DNA from: Spirogloea muscicola
Lineage: Eukaryota; Streptophyta; Zygnematophyceae; Spirogloeales; Spirogloeaceae
Direction of reading: 5' to 3'
Length of the DNA stretch: 10,799 nt
NCBI GenBank assembly: GCA_009602725.1
Contig: WELB01000429.1
Span: 1-10,799 of the forward strand
Under the pieces are notes generated by a model. It was not told the origin of the DNA. It searched no databases and was given only the letters and a program-made list of their open reading frames with translations. The position numbers and the translations under genes were made by a program. This document shows, piece after piece, positions 6,601 through 10,799 of this stretch; positions within the stretch are counted from its first letter, which is position 1; each line of letters starts with the position of its first letter.

Positions 6601-7303
6601 GCCATCCCTGTGCTTGGCAGGGGTGACCCAATGTGAATGTGGGCTTATTGAGCATGATGCATTGCTCATGGGTGACCACATGCTCAGGTGTGCCAAAGGC
6701 AGTGAGCGCACGGGCTCCCACAACCTCCTACGTGACGCCATGTATGGCATCGTCAAGGAGGCGGGATATCAAGTGGCGTTGGAGAGCACTGGGGTGATGC
6801 CCATCCTCCTCCGCAATGGGGTCCCTCGGACGAGGCGTGTCGATCTGGTCGGCGTCCCCCTGGGAGGTGGCAAGCGGCTCCTCATGGACGTTGTCCTCAC
6901 CGACAGCTTCCGGACGAAGGGCCCCATTACTTCTGAGACCGGCTACGCTGTGAAGGTAGCCGAACGGAAGAAGCTGCACAAGTACAAGGACCACCCGGCG
7001 GGTGATACCTTTTACCCCCTGGCCATGGACATCCATGGGTGTTACGGGGGTCGGTGGTCCTCGTTACTTTCGCTGCTGGCCTCTCAAGCTGACCAGCGGC
7101 GCCGGGAGCAGGGTGCTGCCCTTCCCGGTGGCTCGGTGCCTTTGGGTCTGGTGTCCTGCTACCGTATGCGACTGTCTATGTCCCTGCAGCGCTCCCAAGC
7201 GCTTGCTTTGCACCGCGCGCTGGTCGCGCCCTTGCAGCAGCCTCTGGCTTGCGCAGCGGGGTTGCTCTTCCTCCCCTCAGCTCATCTGACTTCCTACTGC
7301 TGA
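3290..7303 (+). CDS. RLE-type LINE polyprotein: zinc finger, reverse transcriptase, CCHC and endonuclease
   Basis: Multidomain protein of 1337 residues that would drive target-primed retrotransposition in the nucleus. Residues 1-300 are Arg/Ala/Pro-rich and low complexity. A CCHC finger follows (C306, C309, H322, C326), as in R2-type DNA/RNA-binding N-termini. Reverse transcriptase spans about 565-830: RPIS motif, motif A SVDVQNAFNSVD with D690, motif B RQGDP (746-750), motif C YADD (779-782) and ILGVPVG after it. The C-terminal knuckle is C1115, C1117, H1130, C1134, then R1140...HN (1144-1145). The RLE nuclease has D1185 (RRVDLV), D1200 (MDVVLTD) and a lysine-rich KKLHKY at 1227-1232. All key residues are present and there are no internal stops. 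A stop at 3278-3280 makes the ATG at 3290 the first in frame, but M162 (3773) could be the real start because sister B matches only from residue 117. It is longer than most R2-like proteins. I see no APE endonuclease, RNase H or protease. Confidence 0.92.
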   Translation: MASFDRPNGSLARRRRRRPPGRCGALPTPRGARAPERRRARMPPPAKARRAPALRAPRSSPRTVPPAARPPAGGVPHATPCAAAATAVAREDTAPRQLAQPRAGDMGPAAQPTSWRGRLRSNPRLTCAGEATALAAIARAVHRSSRSCCATRSSQAPPGPGMDETAVPTTAPTSSEIAMEEDNMERGTGPPPPVSSPTASHAALLTGFEPHPQPTPCTSPASAGQAASANPPASWRGGRRSGGARRRLEVVVAMGSASGGSGAGDADGPVAGDAAVSAAPGEGEQGQEDLRPPAEATSCPPVELRCRLCRRRCANKVGLSSHERACVRLANREAQQAEASATARARRAPTRGAMPPPPPGPTAEHWRWAESVDVSEILRTTNAQLLRHIPYWARPHIRRALRPLLTRLARDSEDEAAWAVFVLFPRLLLGRLPQGKAGRTELLLRLHLFEGGEWQLLLAKHQAAAQLAQANYRPTTSESDIKEAGKRRAIRYGRAGDLGRAAQALEPSTPAPHDAATLAALEQLHPSAPRRLDTWMESFMPAEPVDLDPAVFRRAIVSSRKAVAGGPSGMLFEHLRELYGEEDSEDFDLLHRVAQHVARGHLTHRVGAVLCTSNLIALQKDNGGVRPISMGEVLARLVGRTLIMQIQDDAQAHFHPHQFGAGMRAGAETLVHGVRAALDVNPHWLALSVDVQNAFNSVDRQVIAEELRQYFPTLLPHFRCMYGSPSALLWGAGTSLAVLQSKTGTRQGDPMGGFLFALAHHRALRNTASAHPGVLLPSYADDTTLLGPPEEVLRAFGTLQHQLRLIGLGISTAKCSAWSPNGIPLSLLPSLPTSCQTPEGGLKILGVPVGDPSFSEGAVLARLQGYMQVLPELPTLGDSQLAVAILTRSVAQRPCYLLRTVPPSVTMDEVYASIDVRLQRCLADMIAHPLLEQSPAALVQCTLPIRLGGLGCRPLVRLCRPAYLGCWAQVASSISGRFLLGQQRVLAPHISTVVQGSLPFQVTLKACQQDLFAAYPPLVNEPVSFAAWADVSDVKAQSRFTRAADEQPLEHLRSLLQGDARGQARLLSVSSLGASEWLRALPLHAGLRMENALFCDAMRRRLGLPSLCLAGVTQCECGLIEHDALLMGDHMLRCAKGSERTGSHNLLRDAMYGIVKEAGYQVALESTGVMPILLRNGVPRTRRVDLVGVPLGGGKRLLMDVVLTDSFRTKGPITSETGYAVKVAERKKLHKYKDHPAGDTFYPLAMDIHGCYGGRWSSLLSLLASQADQRRREQGAALPGGSVPLGLVSCYRMRLSMSLQRSQALALHRALVAPLQQPLACAAGLLFLPSAHLTSYC
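5125..5141 (+). other. Small perfect hairpin in the RT coding region
   Basis: AAGCAAT / ATTGCTT with a CTC loop, within the codons for SNLIAL just before RPIS. In element B the corresponding stem is split after AAG by the telomere-repeat insertion. The hairpin itself may be only a chance feature of the coding sequence. Confidence 0.6.
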
Positions 7304-7411
7304 CACGGGGGTATTGAGGGCGCCCTGTCTGCCTAGCCTTTGGCTCCGTCATGAACACCTGTATGCATCTGGCTGGCATTTCACAGCCGATTCTTTCATA
7401 TCAGCAGCCGC
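7304..7411 (+). repeat. Element A 3' UTR with terminal hairpin
   Basis: The 108 bases after the stop are conserved almost base for base in the plus copy (2893-3011) and the minus copy (1553-1682). The stem GGCTG (7371-7375) / CAGCC (7384-7388) has the loop GCATTTCA, and 23 further bases follow to the common terminus. The loop and stem match the hairpin of the diverged type I ends (GGGCTGGCTTTTCACAGCCC on the minus strand at 690-709). R2-type proteins recognise structured 3' UTR RNA, so this is the likely binding signal. That role is inferred from the family. Confidence 0.75.
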
Positions 7412-7585
7412 TTTCTTCTTCTCGCGGCGGTGACACGAGCGGGCCAGCTTATTAGCAGCCGTGAGCGCGCTTGCCTCGCGTACTCGGGCACTCCATCACT
7501 CCACACACTCGCCACTCGCTTTGCGGACCTCCTCCTCGACCTGACGCTGCTTGGCACGGGTTCCTGAGAGCTTCGTAGCTGCGTA
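7412..7585. other. Spacer between tandem elements A and B
   Basis: Not matched elsewhere in the window except for its last 23 bases (7564-7586), 21 of which match 142-164. On the minus strand one frame is open apart from a single stop and reads AATKLSGTRAKQRQVEEEVR, then on to LTAANKLARSCHRREKKK: charged and coil-like, but no family was recognised. It could be a host remnant, the 5' UTR of element B, or the 3' flank of A. Confidence 0.4.
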
Positions 7586-9093
7586 GCGGCCGGCTGCGAT
7601 CAAACCCTCGGCTCACTTGTGCCGGGGAGGCAACCGCACTGGCGGCCCTTGCGAGAGCAGTGCACCGGAGCTCCAGGAGCTGCTGCGCTACGCGCTCATC
7701 CCAGGCCCCGCCAGGCCCAGGGATGGACGAGACGGCTGTCCCAACCACGGCCCCAACACCATCCGAGATTGCCGTGGAGGAGGACACAACAGGGAGAGGG
7801 GCACAGGACCCCCTCCCCCAGTATCCTCTCCCACTGCTTCTCATGCTGCTCTACTCACGGGCTTCGAGCCCCACCCACAACCAACGCCGTGCACCTCTCC
7901 CGCGTCTGCAGGGCAGGCGGCTTCCGCAAACCTCCCCTGCATCTTGGAGGGGAGGTCGCCGCAGCGGAGGAGCCAGGCGGCGCTTGGAAGTGGTTGTCGC
8001 CATGGGTTCGGCGAGTGGTGGCAGTGGCGCTGGTGATGCTGACGGGCCCGTGGCTGGCGATGCCGCTGTATCAGCTGCACCTGGGGAAGGGGAGTAGGGC
8101 CAAGAGGACCTCCGGCCCCCTGCGGAGGCAACCTCTTGCCCGCCTGTGGAGCTCCGCTGCCAGCTCTGCCGGCGGCGCTGTGCAAACAAGGTGGGTCTGA
8201 GCTCGCACGAGCGGTCCTGCGTGCGTTCTGCTAACAGAGAGGCGCAGCAGGCAGAGGCATCCGCCACCGCTCGGGCTCGCAGAGCCCCTACAAGAGGGGC
8301 GATGCCAACACCACCACCAGGGCCTACGGCAGAACACTGGCGGTGGGCGGAGATCGTGGGCGTCTCCGAGATCCTGCGGACGACCAACGCGCAGCTCCTA
8401 CGACACATCCCGTATTGGGCCCGGCCCCACATACGGCGAGCCCTTCGGCCCCTCCTGACACGTCTGGCTCGTGACAGCGAGGATGAGGCTGCATGGGCTG
8501 TGTTTGTGTTGTTTCCGCGACTCTTGCTTGGTCGCCTGCCGCAGGGGAAGGCAGGTCGCAAGGAGCTGCTGCTGCGCCTCCACCTGTTTGAAGGTGGAGA
8601 GTGCCAGCTGCTACTTGCAAAGCACCAAGCGGCTGCTCAACTCGCGCAAGCCAACTATCGGCCCACCACGTCGGAATCCGATATTAAGGAGGCGGGCAAA
8701 CGACGTGGCATCCGATTTGGGCGAGCCGGCGACCTTGGCAGGGCTGCCCAAGCCTTGGAGCCCTCAACACCAGCACCGCATGATGCGGCAACCTTGGCCG
8801 CACTCGAGCAGCTCCATCCTTCGGCCCCGCGAAGATTAGATACATGGATGGAGAGCTTCACGCCTGCTCAACCGGTGGACCTGGACCCGGCTGTCTTCCG
8901 TCGGGCGATTGTGAGTAGCCGCAAGTCAGTCGCCGGGGGTCCATCGGGCATGCTCTTTGAGCACTTGCGGGAGCTGTATGGGGAGGACGACTCGGAGGAC
9001 TTCGATCTGCTGCTTAGGGTTGCGCAACATGTTGCGCGTGGACACCTCACCCATCGTGTAGGCGCAGTCCTCTGCACAAGCCCTAAACCCTAA
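7586..9093 (+). pseudogene. Element B polyprotein, N-terminal half (broken)
   Basis: Corresponds to residues 117-611 of the element A protein. The +2 and +1 indels put about 49 codons in another frame without creating a stop, so this stretch encodes a different Leu/Pro-rich peptide. TAG at 8095-8097 replaces a CAG (GEQGQ in A) just before the zinc finger. Downstream, the CCHC finger (8158-8220) and the pre-RT region are intact in frame up to 9080. There the telomere-repeat insertion brings TAA at 9091-9093 after CTSPKP. No in-frame ATG precedes the nonsense codon except the equivalent of M162. Confidence 0.88.
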
Positions 9094-9107
9094 ACCCTAA
9101 ACCCTAA
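9081..9107 (+). repeat. Interstitial telomeric repeat (CCCTAAA)3.9
   Basis: Three perfect CCCTAAA units followed by CCCTAA. This is the Arabidopsis-type telomere repeat written on the C-rich strand. It sits inside the reverse-transcriptase frame of element B and is absent from element A at the equivalent point (between 5127 and 5128). Confidence 0.97.
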
Positions 9108-9138
9108 GCCGAGCACGCCCGCGAACGTCAGACGGAGG
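9081..9138 (+). other. 58-bp insertion in element B (telomere repeats plus 31-bp filler)
   Basis: Compared with element A, 58 bases are inserted cleanly between CACAAG and CAATCTC, with no loss or duplication of flanking bases. The first 27 are telomere repeats. The remaining 31 (9108-9138) are GC-rich and match nothing else I can find in the window. The lack of GT at the left edge argues against an intron. It breaks the frame by a stop and by +58. Confidence 0.93.
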
Positions 9139-9321
9139 CAATCTCATTGCTTCGCAGAAGGACAGCGGGGGAGTGCGTCCTATCTGGATGGGGGAGGTTC
9201 TGGCGCGCCTCGTGGGGCGCACCCTAATCATGCAGATCCAGGACGATGCCCAGGCGCACTGCCATCCCCACCAGTTTGGGGCTGGGATGCGTGCTGCCGC
9301 TGAAACCCTGGTGCACGGGGA
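9139..9321 (+). pseudogene. Element B RT segment, out of frame
   Basis: Between the insertion and the 1-bp loss after 9320, the RT sequence (MGEVLARLVGRTLIMQIQDD and following) is still recognisable but lies one frame away from the flanking parts. It matches A residues about 613-672, including the RPIS region, here RPIW. Confidence 0.85.
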
Positions 9322-10799
9322 CGAGCGACAATGGATGTCAACCCCCGTTGGCTGGCCTTGAGCGTGGACGTACGTAATGCCTTCAACTCCGTGGATCGGC
9401 AGGTTATCGCCGAGGAGCTAAGGCAGTACTTTCCCACCCTCCTCCCTCACTTCCGCTGCATGTATGGCTCGCCATCTGCATTGTTGTGGGGGGCAGGGAC
9501 TTCTTTGGCTGTTTTGCAGTCAAAGAACGGGACACGTCAAGGTGATCCCATGGGTGGTTTTCTCTTTGCTCTGGCGCATCACCGTGCTTTGCGCAACACG
9601 GCGAGCGCTCACCCTGGCGTTCTCCTCCCGAGTTACGCGGATGATACTACGCTCCTCGGCCCCCCAGAGGAGGTGCTGCGAGCTTTTGGCACGCTTCAGC
9701 ACCAGCTCCAGCTCATCGGGCTTGGGATAAGTACTGCCAAGTGCTCTGCCTGGTCCCCCAACGGCATCCCTCTTTCCCTCTTCCCCTCGTTGCCGACATC
9801 TTGTCAGACTGCAGAGGGCGGATTGAGGATCTTGGGAGTGCCACTAGGGGACCCGTCTATCTCGGAGGATGCTGTCCTTGCTCGTCTCCATGGATACATG
9901 CAGGTCCTGCCAGAGCTCCCCAGCCTTGGGGACTCTCAGTTGGCAGTGGCCATTTTGACCAGGAGTGTGGCACAGCAGCCGTGCTACCTCCTGCGTATGG
10001 TCCCACCGTCGGTCAGCTTGGATGCTATCTATGCATCCATTGATGTCAAGCTTCAGCAATGCCTTGCAGATCTGATTGCTCACCCACTCCTACAGCAGTC
10101 TCCAGCAGCACTGGTGCAATGTACGCTGCCCATACGTCACGGTGGGCTTGGTTGTCGCCCCTTGGTCCGCTTATGCAGACCAGCGTACCTTGGCTGCTGG
10201 GCTCAAGTGGCTTCGTCTATATCTGGACGATTCCTCCTTGAGCAACAACGTGTATTGGCGCCTCACATCAGTAACGTGGTTCAGGGGAGTCTGCCTTTCC
10301 AAGTGACTCTCAAAGCATGCCAACAGGACCTCTTTGCCGCATACCCGCCTTTGGTGAATGAGCCTGTTAGTTTTGCTGCCTGGGCTGACGTTTCTGATGT
10401 TAAGGCTCAATCGCGGTTTTCCCGTGCTGCAGACGAGCAACCACTGGAGCATCTCCGGAGTCTCCTCCAAGGGGGTGCTCGAAGCCAGGCTCGACTCTTA
10501 TCTGTTTTGTCTCTGGGAGCGTCTGAGTGGCTCCGCGCTTTGCCTTCGCATGCGGGCTTGCGGATGGAAAATGCTTTGTTTTGCGATGCTATGCGCCGCC
10601 GGCTTGGCTTACCATCCCTGTGCTTGGCAGGGGTGACCCAATGTGAATGTGGGCTTATTGAGCATGATGCACTGCTCATGGGTGACCATATGCTCAGGTG
10701 TGCCAAAGGCAGTGAGCGCACGGGCTCCCACAACCTCCTACGTGACGCCATGTATGGCATCGTCAAGGAGGCGGGATATCAAGTGGCGTTGGAGAGCAC
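9322..10799 (+). pseudogene. Element B polyprotein, RT palm to C-terminal region (open, partial)
   Basis: The frame is restored because +58 and -1 sum to a multiple of three, and I find no stop through to the window edge. It contains motif A SVDVRNAFNSVD (catalytic Asp at 9367-9369), RQGDP, YADD (9634-9645), ILGVPLG, the CECG...H...C knuckle and the start of the R...HN motif. The RLE endonuclease would lie beyond 10799. Substitutions relative to A are largely conservative. Translation from the normal start cannot reach this part because of the upstream stops. Confidence 0.88.

Larger units (their letters stand above)
3283..7411 (+). mobile_element. Element A: apparently complete RLE-type non-LTR retrotransposon
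   Basis: A single-ORF LINE with a 108-bp 3' UTR ending at TCAGCAGCCGC (7401-7411), the end shared with the copies at 1553-1682 and 2720-3011. It has no long terminal repeats and no poly(A). The 5' boundary is uncertain. Sister copy B matches only from 3636 rightwards, so 3283-3635 is either true 5' sequence missing from B or flanking GC-rich DNA read in frame. No target duplication was found around the element. In this group the encoded protein binds its RNA, nicks the target with its C-terminal endonuclease and copies the RNA from the nick. Confidence 0.85.
7586..10799 (+). mobile_element. Element B: close sister of element A, inactivated, runs off the window
   Basis: Collinear with element A from 3636 to the window edge. 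The coordinate offset is 3950 at the start and 4010 from 9322 onwards; the change is fully explained by a +2 indel (about 7787), a +1 indel (about 7933), a 58-bp insertion (9081-9138) and a 1-bp loss (after 9320). Differences elsewhere are scattered substitutions at a few percent by eye, many of them synonymous. It has the same orientation as A and is separated from it by about 174 bp. The 3' end lies beyond the window. Confidence 0.9.

Noticed and set aside
9081-9107. Chromosome end or end-to-end fusion at the telomere repeats
   Set aside because: LINE sequence continues collinearly on both sides with no base lost, which a fusion or terminal telomere would not give.
9081-9138. Insertion in B as a spliceosomal intron
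   Set aside because: It lacks GT at the left edge, has no sensible branch region, is only 58 bp with telomere repeats, and would not rescue the other lesions in B.
1-10799. Bacterial or phage accessory region, CRISPR or retron
   Set aside because: There are no regularly spaced direct repeats, no operon-like gene layout, and the RT has LINE architecture with zinc fingers and RLE endonuclease beside plant-type telomere repeats.

Overview
The window looks like eukaryotic nuclear DNA made almost entirely of non-LTR retrotransposon (LINE) sequence. The family is the type that carries a restriction-enzyme-like endonuclease (RLE), as in the R2/CRE/NeSL/R4 group. Three things point to a eukaryote: a single-ORF LINE with an N-terminal zinc finger, a YADD reverse transcriptase and a C-terminal CCHC-plus-RLE module; many 5'-truncated copies with a common 3' end; and an interstitial run of CCCTAAA, the plant-type (TTTAGGG) telomere repeat. 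That telomere type plus the GC-rich composition would fit a green plant, green alga or dinoflagellate-like alveolate. I cannot name the species. I recognise no host gene, tRNA or rRNA.

Left third (1-3282): a graveyard of nested LINE 3' ends, mostly on the minus strand. Two diverged C-terminal coding remnants lie at 423-656 and 766-1147. Seven or eight short 3'-end modules share a small hairpin (GGGCTG...CAGCCC). A remnant that is almost only 3' UTR lies at 1553-1682. At 2523-3282 an older minus-strand fragment is split by a younger plus-strand insertion flanked by a 38-bp imperfect direct repeat.

Centre (3283-7411): element A, which has an uninterrupted 1337-codon ORF (3290-7303, +) with every expected catalytic motif, then a short 3' UTR ending in the same hairpin. 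It could be active.

Right third (7412-10799): a spacer of about 174 bp, then element B, a close sister of A in the same orientation that runs off the window. B is dead: it has two compensating indels, a nonsense codon, a 58-bp insertion starting with almost four telomere repeats, and a 1-bp deletion. The frame is open again from 9322 to the window edge.

Together the pieces show one RLE-LINE lineage with one likely master-type copy (A), a recently inactivated sister (B) and several subfamilies of decayed 3' ends. The shared 3' hairpin is a good candidate for the RNA signal the reverse transcriptase recognises. The telomere-repeat insertion in B is a record of a break repaired inside a transposon.
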